Both the position numbers and the translations under genes were made by a program. 64,000 nt of DNA, taken from the NCBI GenBank assembly GCA_003514385.1, contig DOQR01000006.1, positions 1-64,000 on the forward strand, read 5' to 3'. The first letter of the stretch is position 1, and each line of letters begins with the position of its first letter. Below the pieces are notes generated by a model. The model was not told the DNA's origin and did no database searches. It was given only the letters and a program-made list of their open reading frames with translations. Source of the stretch: Oscillospiraceae bacterium (GTDB taxonomy: Bacteria; Bacillota; Clostridia; Oscillospirales; Acutalibacteraceae). This document shows positions 8,781-16,364 of the stretch, piece by piece.

Positions 8781-9875
8781 TTACAGTATTCCTGCAAAAT
8801 GCAGAAGCCACGCAATGCCGCAGGCGGCAGCGCTGAGCGCCGCGGCGAGTCCCACCGTCCACTTTGTGGCGGCCGACTTATCGAGCGGAAGATTGCCGAC
8901 GAATTTGCCGGTCTGTCCGTTCATGGCAAAGGTATATTTTTCTCCGTTCCAGGTTGTGTTCAGCAGCCACACGGGATAGAGCGCATACTTTGCCTTTCCG
9001 CCATGGAACTGCACCGAGCTGCTCTCGGCAGTGACCGTTGCATAGCCCTGAACCGTCGAGGCAAAGGCATCCTCCGTGGAGCGCCTGACGCGCTGATTGG
9101 CGCGGTCGATGCTCTCCTCGGCGGTCACATCGTACTTATCCGCAAAATAGCCCGCGAGATAAGCCGTCTGGAAATCCAGAGCATCGGAATAATCGTAGGG
9201 CTCGACGGACTCCATGAGATCGTCCGGCATTTTGGATGAGCCGTCCACCGGGACATGCTCAAAGCCGACGCTTCCGCCGCGATGAATCATATAATAGCTC
9301 GTCTCGGTGTATTTGTAATCCTCGTCGCTCCATGTGCGAACCTTGGTTGCACGGTAACGCACCTGCGCGTCGACATCGGTATCAAAGAGCCAGAACGGAA
9401 CATAGACGCCCTTTACCTCGTCGATATGATTCTGATCCTTGAAAATCTTGGGCAGAAGCTTCTTTCCGTTGAGGTGCTTCATCAGCCCCGCCTTTGCCGC
9501 CTTCTTATCGAGCTTGAACGGGATCACGATGTCGGGCTTGAGCAAGCCCGCGAACTGGTTCATCATGACTACCGGATTGCCGCAGAACGGGCAGGACGTT
9601 GCCGCCGTATTGGCATCGCCCACTATCTCTCCGCCGCAGGATTTGCATACATAAGAGCGTAACCCCTCAATCTCGCTCTCCTGCCACTCGCTGCCCGCGG
9701 AGGTCTCCCATTCCATATTGTCCGCCTGTTCGCCCTGAAGCTCGGCGTCATAGCTCTTGAGCGCATCCATTTCAAACTCAGTGCCGCAGAAAGGGCACTT
9801 CATCTTCTGGAGCGTGCTGTCAAAAGCTATTGCGCCGCCGCAACAGGGACATTTATATTCCTGCAAGGTTTGCAT
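8781..9875 (-). CDS. Double zinc-ribbon membrane protein (YdjG-like)
   Basis: 364 residues with two N-terminal zinc ribbons: CPCCGG...CPFCGTEF (residues about 9-32) and CKSCGG...CPFCGNP (about 77-100). A large domain with VYVPFWLFDTDVDAQVRYRA and YALYPVWLLNTTWNGEKYTF follows. It resembles the cytoplasmic domain of TFIIB-type zinc-ribbon proteins such as B. subtilis YdjG. A C-terminal hydrophobic helix (WTVGLAAALSAAACGIAWLL) anchors it. It likely sits on the inner face of the membrane and partners the TPM and SPFH proteins of the cluster. RBS AGGAG, spacing 8. Confidence 0.85.
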   Translation of the reverse strand: MQTLQEYKCPCCGGAIAFDSTLQKMKCPFCGTEFEMDALKSYDAELQGEQADNMEWETSAGSEWQESEIEGLRSYVCKSCGGEIVGDANTAATSCPFCGNPVVMMNQFAGLLKPDIVIPFKLDKKAAKAGLMKHLNGKKLLPKIFKDQNHIDEVKGVYVPFWLFDTDVDAQVRYRATKVRTWSDEDYKYTETSYYMIHRGGSVGFEHVPVDGSSKMPDDLMESVEPYDYSDALDFQTAYLAGYFADKYDVTAEESIDRANQRVRRSTEDAFASTVQGYATVTAESSSVQFHGGKAKYALYPVWLLNTTWNGEKYTFAMNGQTGKFVGNLPLDKSAATKWTVGLAAALSAAACGIAWLLHFAGIL

Positions 9876-9901
9876 TAAAAAACTCCTCTCTTAAAAGAAC
9901 A

Positions 9902-10168
9902 TTAACCGTCAAGCGTCTTTATGTTTTTACCGCCGCAAAAGCCGCATGGAATTTTCGGTAACGACATAAAGAAAAGTCGAACTAACGGTATTTTGTTTTT
10001 TGCCGTTTTCAAAAGCTGTTCATTGTATTTGCAGCTACGCAGGTCGGCGATACACACAAATGCGCGGTTCTTTTGCCGAAGATTAATCTTACAGCCCACC
10101 TGCGTAAACGCCGTAAAACCGATATCCTCCGCCGCATTAATATCGGCTCCGAAGCCTTTAAGCTTCTT
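9902..10168 (-). other. Possible small ORF or gene relic
   Basis: An open stretch of about 88 codons on the minus strand ends ...IPCGFCGGKNIKTLDG and includes RAFVCIADLRSC. No ATG with a ribosome binding site opens it; the only candidate start is a GTG near 10099 without a clear Shine-Dalgarno. The CxxC near the end suggests it derives from a zinc-ribbon gene like its neighbours. The flanking DNA up to 10361 shows nothing else. Confidence 0.3.
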
Positions 10169-10361
10169 TTATCCGTCTTTTTCTCTCGACACGAAGCAAT
10201 GACCTGCCGGCCGTAAGCTCATCTCCCCTTTCCGTCAAGCCGTTTTTTCGGCAAGCTGATTTGTTTATTCGCTTTTTGCAGCGCCGCGAAAGGCTTGGAT
10301 CAGGCGGGAATCGAGCCGCATTAAACCGCCGCCTTTCGGGACGCCGATTACCACTGCTTTA

Positions 10362-11321
10362 TCAGGCGAGCGGCTTGCCGCATTCCGGGCAGAATTTGGG
10401 CATAGCCTGACCGGGCGCGGGCGACCAGCCGCAATTCGGGCAGCCGCTAACCGAAGCGGGCTTCAAAGAGCCGCAGTTTGCGCAGAATTTGCCTGTATTC
10501 TGTGCGCCGCAGGACGGGCACATCCAAGCTGCCGCTGCCGCCTGCTGCTGAGGCGCGGGGGCGGCCGCATATCCGGCCGAAGTCGCTGCCGCATAACCTG
10601 CCGCGGGGGCGGCTGCATATCCCGGTGCGGGGGCTGCCGCATATCCGGGGGCGGGATTCGACGGTCTGTCGCCGCCGTATACCGTGCGGTTCATCATGCC
10701 GTCGCCGTCCCATGTGCGGTAACGGTTATCACGGCGCAGAAGTATATCCTTGAGTTCGTTCATCTTGCGCTCATACTCGCGGTAGAGGTCGGTATACGGG
10801 CTGTCGGGGCGGCTTCCGTCGCTTATCTCAAGCTCAATACTGTCAAACCACGGGGAGTTCACGCGGATAACCACATCGAACTCATAGTCGCACTCATAGC
10901 GGGGCGGCTGATAGCTCTTTCTGTTTCCGTCGGAATCCTCGAAGAATATCTCTTCCTTGTTTTCTTTTATATTTGTGTCGACCGCAACAACCTGCGAAAG
11001 CTTAATGATATCGGGATTGGCGCTGCGCCAATTCGAGCTTCCCGTAACGATAAACGCCTCGGAGACAGTGCTGATATACACTTTTTTGCTTCCGTCAAAC
11101 ATTACGTCGGGGTTAAAATCTCTGACGAGTTTCTCGTTTTCCTCGCGGTAAGCGAGCTGACGCTTGATATCCTCGACCGTCGAGCGGCGGCGTTCGCTGA
11201 AGAACGGAGACAGCTTCGCGGCGCAGTTCTTGCAGAGATTGCCGTCTTCGAGCTTGCGGTTTCCGAGAAGTCCTATTTTCTCGCCGCAGATATCGCAATA
11301 TTTCTTATCAAATAATCCCAT
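10362..11321 (-). CDS. DUF4428 zinc-ribbon protein with Ala/Gly/Tyr repeats
   Basis: 319 residues. An N-terminal DUF4428-type zinc finger (CDICGEKIGLLGNRKLEDG...LCKNC, residues 7-34) is followed by a helical stretch and a beta-rich domain to about residue 180. A low-complexity linker contains four or five tandem copies of a GYAAAPAP-type unit (about 225-262). Two C-terminal zinc ribbons follow (CPSCGAQNTGKFCANCG and CPNCG...FCPECGKPLA). No signal or membrane helix, so cytoplasmic. Zinc ribbons of this kind recur in the SPFH protein 400 bp upstream, suggesting shared partners. RBS AGGAGG. Confidence 0.85.
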   Translation of the reverse strand: MGLFDKKYCDICGEKIGLLGNRKLEDGNLCKNCAAKLSPFFSERRRSTVEDIKRQLAYREENEKLVRDFNPDVMFDGSKKVYISTVSEAFIVTGSSNWRSANPDIIKLSQVVAVDTNIKENKEEIFFEDSDGNRKSYQPPRYECDYEFDVVIRVNSPWFDSIELEISDGSRPDSPYTDLYREYERKMNELKDILLRRDNRYRTWDGDGMMNRTVYGGDRPSNPAPGYAAAPAPGYAAAPAAGYAAATSAGYAAAPAPQQQAAAAAWMCPSCGAQNTGKFCANCGSLKPASVSGCPNCGWSPAPGQAMPKFCPECGKPLA

Positions 11322-11391
11322 AGTGTTTTCCTCCTGTTATTTTTTCGGTCGCAGTAACGACCCGTTTTGCGCTGTCAGCCTGCAAACCGTA

Positions 11392-11701
11392 TCATAAGAA
11401 CGATTTCAGCAGCTCAAACAGCTCTTTTTCACCCATGCCGTTATATTTCTCACCGAAATAACGCTGCCGTCGGACAGAAGCCGGCCTACGCAAAGCAGAC
11501 TGTCCGCTTCGTCATACACATTCTCTCCCGCCTCTGTCCCCGGTTGAGGCTGTTAAGCACAGCGTCCTCGGGGATATGTGGCAGCTCGGAGATTTTCGGC
11601 GAAGCTTGCTTTTTCGCTAAGCGGCGGTGACACCGCACGCCTGTGGCAACGCCCAATATGAGCGCCGAAAGCAGAATCAAAATTATGAGCAGCGCCTTCA
11701 T
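11392..11701 (-). pseudogene. Small membrane protein gene broken by two frameshifts
   Basis: It starts MKALLIILILLSALILGVAT (signal/TM helix), runs to ...HIPEDAVLNSLN, and in the current frame stops after 71 residues. One frame over, the sequence continues as TEAGENVYDEADSLLCVGRL. In the third frame it ends GEKYNGMGEKELFELLKSFL before a stop at 11392. Joining these gives a plausible protein of about 100 residues. Two single-base changes (near 11540 and 11470) would explain this; sequencing error is possible. It sits between the SPFH and DUF4428 genes. Confidence 0.55.
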
Positions 11702-11709
11702 CGGCTGTC

Positions 11710-13137
11710 TTATTTTTTATCGTTATCGTCAAATATATCTCCGCACTCGGGGCAGAACTTCGGAGGATTGGAGGGATCCTCGGGCTCCCAGCCGCACTTA
11801 TCGCAGCGATAGAGAGGAGCACCCTCGGGCTTTTTGGCTCCGCAGCTCTGGCAGAACTTGCCCTTATTGACGGTTCCGCACGAGCAGGTCCAGCCGTTTG
11901 CGTCAGCGGGTTTCGGGGAGCCGCACTCGGGGCAGAACTTGCCTGTCGCGGTAGCGCCGCACTGACATTTCCAAGCGCCTGCCGCCGGCTCGGGAGCGGG
12001 CTTCTTTCCGCCGCAGTTCGGGCAGAAGTTACCGGACACCATATTGCCGCACGAGCACTTCCAGCGCGCCATATCGGGGCCGTCCGTCGGCTGCTGCGCC
12101 GCCTGCTGCTGAGCCTGCTGCTGTTGCTGCTGACCCATGGCGAACAGGTTCTGGGCGTTCATGCCGCCGCCTGCGTTCATAGCCATGCCCATGCCCATAA
12201 AGCCGGTCATTGCGCCCGCCTGGTTGCCTGCCGCGGTCTTCATCGCGTCCGCCTGAGCGCCGACAAGGGTCGCCGCCGCCATGGTGGGGTCGCGCATGAT
12301 AGCTGCACGCTGAGCCTGCTTGATGAGCTCCGCATCCTCTTCGGGGAGGGTGACCGAGCCGAGGGCTATTGTGACGACCTTGAGTCCGCGCAGCTCGCTC
12401 CACTTTGCGGAGAGGGCGGCGTTCATAGCGGTTTCAAGCTCGGTGTTGTGAGCTACTATCTGATTGGGGCGAAGCTCAAGGTCGGAGAGCTGAGCAAAAG
12501 CGGGCTGAAGCGCGCTGATGAACTCTGTCTTGAGCTGATTGTCTATCTCTTCGCGGGTATAATCCTGCTCGACATTGCCGCAGACATTGGTATAGAAGAG
12601 CATGGGGTCGTCTATCTTATAGGAATATACGCCCGAGCAGCGGACTGCGACATCGATATCAAGGCCTATCTTCGAATCGACGACACGGAACGGAATCGGG
12701 TTCGGAGTGCCGAACTTGTTGTCCATCAATTCCTTGGTGTTGAAATAATAGACACGCTGATCCTTTCCGGTATCGCCGCCGTAGGTGAAACGCTTGCCGA
12801 TGGTCTGGAAAGTCTTTTTAATGCTGTCGCCGAGAGAGCCGGAGAAAATCGAGGGCTCCGTGGAGGCGTCATATGTAAACTCGCCGGGCTCCGCGCAGAA
12901 CTCGACTACCTTGCCCTGCTCGACTATCATCATGCACTGTCCGTCCGCAACGGCTATACCCGAGCCGTTTGTGATGATGTTGTCGCTGCCCTTTGTGTTT
13001 GACGATCTGCCGCTTACGCGCTTCTGTCCTTTGGTAACAAGAAGCTCCTTCGGCATTGCCTCGCAATAGAAAAATTCTTTCCACTGATCGGCAAGAACGC
13101 CGCCGACCGCACCGGTACCGGCTTTAATAAGTCCCAT
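11710..13137 (-). CDS. SPFH-domain protein with C-terminal zinc ribbons (YdjI-like)
   Basis: 475 residues. The SPFH/band-7-like core spans about residues 15-300, with the typical opening ...DQWKEFFYCEAMPKELLVTK and the motif PIPFRVVDSKIGLDIDVAVR. A Met/Gly/Gln-rich linker (about 310-355, including QQQQQQAQQQ) leads to four zinc ribbons (CSCGN...CPNCG, CQCGA...CPECG, CSCGT...CQSCG, CDKCG...CPECG). B. subtilis YdjI has the same SPFH plus zinc-ribbon plan and acts at the membrane with YdjG/YdjH. No signal peptide; SPFH proteins form large oligomers on membranes. RBS AAAGGAG. It is the central gene of the envelope cluster. Confidence 0.88.
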   Translation of the reverse strand: MGLIKAGTGAVGGVLADQWKEFFYCEAMPKELLVTKGQKRVSGRSSNTKGSDNIITNGSGIAVADGQCMMIVEQGKVVEFCAEPGEFTYDASTEPSIFSGSLGDSIKKTFQTIGKRFTYGGDTGKDQRVYYFNTKELMDNKFGTPNPIPFRVVDSKIGLDIDVAVRCSGVYSYKIDDPMLFYTNVCGNVEQDYTREEIDNQLKTEFISALQPAFAQLSDLELRPNQIVAHNTELETAMNAALSAKWSELRGLKVVTIALGSVTLPEEDAELIKQAQRAAIMRDPTMAAATLVGAQADAMKTAAGNQAGAMTGFMGMGMAMNAGGGMNAQNLFAMGQQQQQQAQQQAAQQPTDGPDMARWKCSCGNMVSGNFCPNCGGKKPAPEPAAGAWKCQCGATATGKFCPECGSPKPADANGWTCSCGTVNKGKFCQSCGAKKPEGAPLYRCDKCGWEPEDPSNPPKFCPECGDIFDDNDKK

Positions 13138-13205
13138 AAATAAAAACTCCTTTACAATATTATTTTATTATATTATTTCGCGGGGTGAGTCCCCTTTTTG
13201 ACTGT

Positions 13206-13766
13206 TTATCCTACCGCTTCGTCAAAGAGCAGCGGCTCGCTCTTCAAAACATAATCGGTTTTTCCGTCGCGTCCGTCATAGGTGAGCACTTTTCTCGCGG
13301 CCATGCCGCCCTTTTCGGCCTCTATGGCGGCGGTGGGAACAGTCTCGGCAAGGCTGCCGTCGAACTCATAAACCTCACCCTTTTTGACCTTCACCGAGAA
13401 GAGGATACCGTCCGACTCCATCTCGTTATCGGCTTCGTTATACTTGAGCTTTACGAGCGTGACGATGACTCCGTCAACATTCGAGACAAAGCGTATCCTG
13501 TCGTTCGGATAAATCGCGCTCCCGGTCTTAAAAATCTGCACCGGGTCGCCGAGAGCCCTGTATGACGCGGAGCTTGAATCGGTATAGAGCGAGAGCTCAA
13601 ACGCATCCTTCGTCACATCGTACTCCGTCATAACTTCCTCGGTAGTCTGCATATCCCCGTCGCCGGTCGTCTCATCGGTATCGCCCGTTTTACCGCAGGC
13701 AAAAAGGGTGAGGGCGAGGACAAGGACCAGAAGAACCGACAGGATTGCCAAAATGCTTTTCTTCAT
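13206..13766 (-). CDS. Lipoprotein of unknown function
   Basis: 186 residues with a clear lipobox: MKKSILAILSVLLVLVLALT then LFAC, followed by a Thr/Asp/Glu-rich spacer. The mature part (about residues 45-186) is beta-rich (ALGDPVQIFKTGSAIYPNDR, GVIVTLVKLKYNEADNEMES) and may be a small Ig or beta-sandwich domain. The start is fixed by GGAGG 7 nt upstream. It lies between another lipoprotein and the SPFH gene and probably presents a sensor or binding domain outside the membrane. Confidence 0.8.
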   Translation of the reverse strand: MKKSILAILSVLLVLVLALTLFACGKTGDTDETTGDGDMQTTEEVMTEYDVTKDAFELSLYTDSSSASYRALGDPVQIFKTGSAIYPNDRIRFVSNVDGVIVTLVKLKYNEADNEMESDGILFSVKVKKGEVYEFDGSLAETVPTAAIEAEKGGMAARKVLTYDGRDGKTDYVLKSEPLLFDEAVG

Positions 13767-13780
13767 TTTCAAACCTCCGT

Positions 13781-14239
13781 TCACGGCAGCAAAGTCCAAA
13801 GGTCGGAAATTGCGTCATATTCATATACCACCCTGTCGAGGTGGTTAAAGCACACATTTATCTCGCGCACGAAGCTGTCTTCGCCGCTTGTGCCGAGGGC
13901 ATAGATATTGTAGCGGATTCCGTCCTGCTCCATATACTCGCCCGTATCCAAAATCGCCATGCCGGAATTGACATATTCGGCGAAGCCCTTGCTGCATTCG
14001 CGCATCTGTTTGACCGCCTCATCCAAGGGTATGTCATACTTCTCGCCGCGCTTTATCTCCGTTCCCGAAATATTCGACGGAAGCGTCATTTTTTCGGAAG
14101 AGGTCGAGGATATCGCCGCTTCTGCGGTCGTGTCGTCCGACGTTTCGGGGGTCGGTTTTTTGTCCTTAGCGCAGCCTGCCGACAGCACAAGAGCAACCGC
14201 CGTCAACAAAACCGCTGCCGTTATCAGCATTCTTTTCAC
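13781..14239 (-). CDS. Lipoprotein of unknown function
   Basis: 152 residues from a GTG start: MKRMLITAAVLLTAVALVLS followed by AGC, a good lipobox. An acidic Thr-rich spacer and a roughly 90-residue domain follow, with ISGTEIKRGEKYDIPLDEAV and NVCFNHLDRVVYEYDAISDL. The longer frame starting at 14263 contains the AAGGAGG ribosome binding site within its coding part, so the internal GTG at 14239 is preferred. It starts 7 bp after the upstream small membrane protein and ends 14 bp before the next lipoprotein. Confidence 0.75.
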   Translation of the reverse strand: MKRMLITAAVLLTAVALVLSAGCAKDKKPTPETSDDTTAEAAISSTSSEKMTLPSNISGTEIKRGEKYDIPLDEAVKQMRECSKGFAEYVNSGMAILDTGEYMEQDGIRYNIYALGTSGEDSFVREINVCFNHLDRVVYEYDAISDLWTLLP

Positions 14240-14246
14240 TACGGGG

Positions 14247-14555
14247 TCAAGCCTCCTTTTCACGGGTTTCTTCTTTTTTGTCCGCCCTGCCGAAGCTCGA
14301 CGAGGAGGAATAGGGATTCAGATTCTTTTTCGGCTCATCCCGCACACTCGCGCAGTCACCCGCCCAGCTGATGAGCAGAGTGCGCAGCAATATGATAAAA
14401 AACCATATTATGAGCAGCGAAGCGAACCACCATATGGAAATTTTAAGGATGAAATGGACGGCAAGCAATATCCACGCGGGCACCGACCAGCCGAGGTTGA
14501 ATACGAGGTTCATCAAAAAGCAGAGCATAAAGCCCCCGAAATCGCGTTTTCTCAC
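14247..14555 (-). CDS. Small two-helix membrane protein
   Basis: 102 residues from a GTG start (AAAGGGGAG 8 nt upstream). Two hydrophobic segments (FMLCFLMNLVFNLGWSVPAW and ISIWWFASLLIIWFFIILLR) are followed by a charged, Ser-rich tail DEPKKNLNPYSSSSSFGRAD. No family recognised. Tightly packed with the two lipoprotein genes downstream, so probably part of the same envelope complex. Confidence 0.7.
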   Translation of the reverse strand: MRKRDFGGFMLCFLMNLVFNLGWSVPAWILLAVHFILKISIWWFASLLIIWFFIILLRTLLISWAGDCASVRDEPKKNLNPYSSSSSFGRADKKEETREKEA

Positions 14556-14685
14556 AATTTGTCTCCCCTTTCTTCAAATACATCCCAAATACTGCACATA
14601 TATAATATCAAAAAAATCGTCCGAGCACACTACCCCCTCGGAGTAGTTTTGATCGAAGAATGCGAAAAGGCTCAGATATGTATTT

Positions 14686-14976
14686 TTACCGCACAACAAA
14701 AAGCCTGAGGTCGGGCGCGACATAGACGGGAGAGAAGGTCTTTTTGATGCTCTTGCCCTTGAGGTTCGGGACAAAGAGCTCGTTCCAGATTTTCGTGCCC
14801 TTTTCCACCTGAGCGGCATGCGCCTGAAAAGAGGGCAGAGTTGCACCGACAAAGTCAAAATATTTCGTCAGCGCTTTCTTTCAGCAGGTTTTGCGGCAGA
14901 GATAGTTTCCGTCCGCCAGCTTCTGAGCCTGAAACACATTGATGGTTGCTCCGCAGATTGCACAGGTATTCGCCAT
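14686..14976 (-). pseudogene. DUF4428-like zinc-finger gene with an in-frame TGA
   Basis: From ATG at 14976 (AAGGA 8 nt upstream) it reads MANTCAICGATINVFQAQKL, then ADGNYLCRKTC, then TGA at 14883-14881, then KKALTKYFDFVGATLPSFQA and on to a TAA at 14686. The C5-x2-C8 and C27-x3-C31 pairs match the zinc finger seen in the DUF4428 protein of this cluster. Past 14686 another frame continues with protein-like sequence (SEGVVCSDDFFDIIYV), suggesting a second lesion. A nonsense mutation is the simplest reading; a selenocysteine next to Cys31 is less likely and I see no clear SECIS hairpin. Confidence 0.7.
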
Positions 14977-15075
14977 AGTTGTTTCCTTCTTGATTCCGTT
15001 TAAATAATTAATTTTTTGTTTTATAAACCACCGTTTTTCGTCGCGAACAACGAGATAACGGATTTTCGGCTTTAT

Positions 15076-15459
15076 TCACACGCTGTCGATAACCGAGACG
15101 AAATAATTTTCCGGCAACGAGCCGAACAGAAACGCGTCGATAAGCCCCTCGCGCTTCGCGCAGCGCACTTTTTCGTTCAAAGGATCGTCGCTTTCGTCGT
15201 CCACGAATAAAATTACTCGGCAGTCGGGCGTGCTGTTCTTCACCTTTTCGCTTATCGCCATTCTCTGATTGAACATCCACGGGGCATACGCCTTCACCTC
15301 CATCAACAGCACATCGGGTCTGTGCATCCTGCACCATTCGGCGGTCGAGTCCGGCGATTCGGAGATAATTATCTGATAGTCATCCAGTTTCTGCATCAGC
15401 ATCCGCTCCATGTTGTGCGCGTGGATGCTGCTTTGAATATCCAAAACGATTTTCTTCAT
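15076..15459 (-). CDS. Degenerate receiver-domain protein
   Basis: 127 residues with a CheY-like alternation: MKKIVLDIQSSIHAHNMERM, then RPDVLLMEVKAYAPWM, CRVILFVDDES and a final helix. The position of the phosphorylatable Asp (after the third strand, LLMEV) is Glu, and the paired acidic residues after strand 1 are missing (LDIQ). It should not take phosphate normally and may act as a decoy or fixed-state partner of the two-component genes to its right. The ATG follows the cluster's usual style but the Shine-Dalgarno is weak. Followed by no obvious terminator. Confidence 0.65.
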   Translation of the reverse strand: MKKIVLDIQSSIHAHNMERMLMQKLDDYQIIISESPDSTAEWCRMHRPDVLLMEVKAYAPWMFNQRMAISEKVKNSTPDCRVILFVDDESDDPLNEKVRCAKREGLIDAFLFGSLPENYFVSVIDSV

Positions 15460-15584
15460 TTTCCGTGCCACCGTCCTTCCCGTATACAAAGGCAATTCTA
15501 CACTTTCTATTTTACAGATTGTCGAATTTTTGTCACTGGCATAAGTGCCAGTAACAGAGCTGATTTTATTCAAGCAGGGGCTCA

Positions 15585-15724
15585 TGGGCTGTCGCATTTA
15601 GATGCAAAAAGCGCTTAAAAGAGCAATAAGCAAATAAAAAAGCAAAGGTCATATCCACATTATTGATTGTGTGAAATATGGCCTTCGTTTTTTGCTCTTT
15701 GGTCTGCGCTAAATGCGACAGTCC
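15585..15724. mobile_element. MITE-like element, 140 bp
   Basis: Terminal inverted repeats of 16 bp (TGGGCTGTCGCATTTA on the left, matching TGGACTGTCGCATTTA on the right at 15/16) enclose about 108 bp without a gene. The inside contains a second inverted pair (near AAAAAAGCAAAGGTCATAT and its rough complement), so the whole folds into one long hairpin. This is the form of a non-autonomous transposon. Target duplications are not evident. It lies between the receiver-like gene and the LuxR regulator, 10 bp past the latter's stop. Confidence 0.75.
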
Positions 15725-15734
15725 ATTTATTAAA

Positions 15735-16364
15735 TTATTCGTCTTTTAAAGTAGTCACCATGAGCTTGTTTTCAATAGCCGTTGCGACCAGCGCTTCGCG
15801 GTTTTCAAACCTGCCTTTTTCCACCATATCGTCGAGGTTCCACCGCACGCCGTTTTTGGAGATTCCGAATTTATCTGCTATCTCCTGATAAGTAAGCCCG
15901 CGGATATACCACCGCAGGATATCGAGCTGGCGGGGCGAAAATGAATCCGACATAGTGCCCTCCATCTCAACCGCAGGCGAGGTACATGGGAACACCCTTT
16001 CGCCCGCGAGAGTGCGTTTCACCACATCCAAAAGCTCCGCCGTGCCGTGATCCTTGTACCAGAGGCTGTCCGCCGCGCCGGTTTTGGCTCTCGCCAAAAC
16101 TTCAGGATCGACGAGCGAAGTGACAACGACGATTTTGATATTCGGAAACGCTTTTTTGATTCTTTCGGCGGCGGCAAGCCCGGAGTGCTTATGCTGAGTC
16201 TGCACATCCATCAATATAAGTCCGATGTCGCTGCCGCAGTGCTTCTCGGCTTCAAAGGCGTCGCGATAAACGCCGACGAGCCGGAATTCGCCGTCCACGT
16301 TCAGACGCTCGGTGAAGTGCTTTTGAATATAGAGATCGTCCTCTACAAGCACGGTGTTTATCAT
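15735..16364 (-). CDS. LuxR/NarL-type response regulator
   Basis: 209 residues. The N-terminal receiver domain has E8-D9-D10 acidic residues, phosphorylatable D53 in LILMDVQ, a T/S in VVVTSL and K in WYKDHG. A LuxR-type helix-turn-helix follows (SPRQLDILRWYIRGLTYQEI...FGISKNGVRWNLDDMVEKG). It binds DNA when phosphorylated by the cognate kinase encoded just upstream; the genes overlap by 4 bp (ATGA). RBS GAGGAG. Targets are unknown; the neighbouring envelope cluster is the obvious candidate. Confidence 0.9.
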   Translation of the reverse strand: MINTVLVEDDLYIQKHFTERLNVDGEFRLVGVYRDAFEAEKHCGSDIGLILMDVQTQHKHSGLAAAERIKKAFPNIKIVVVTSLVDPEVLARAKTGAADSLWYKDHGTAELLDVVKRTLAGERVFPCTSPAVEMEGTMSDSFSPRQLDILRWYIRGLTYQEIADKFGISKNGVRWNLDDMVEKGRFENREALVATAIENKLMVTTLKDE

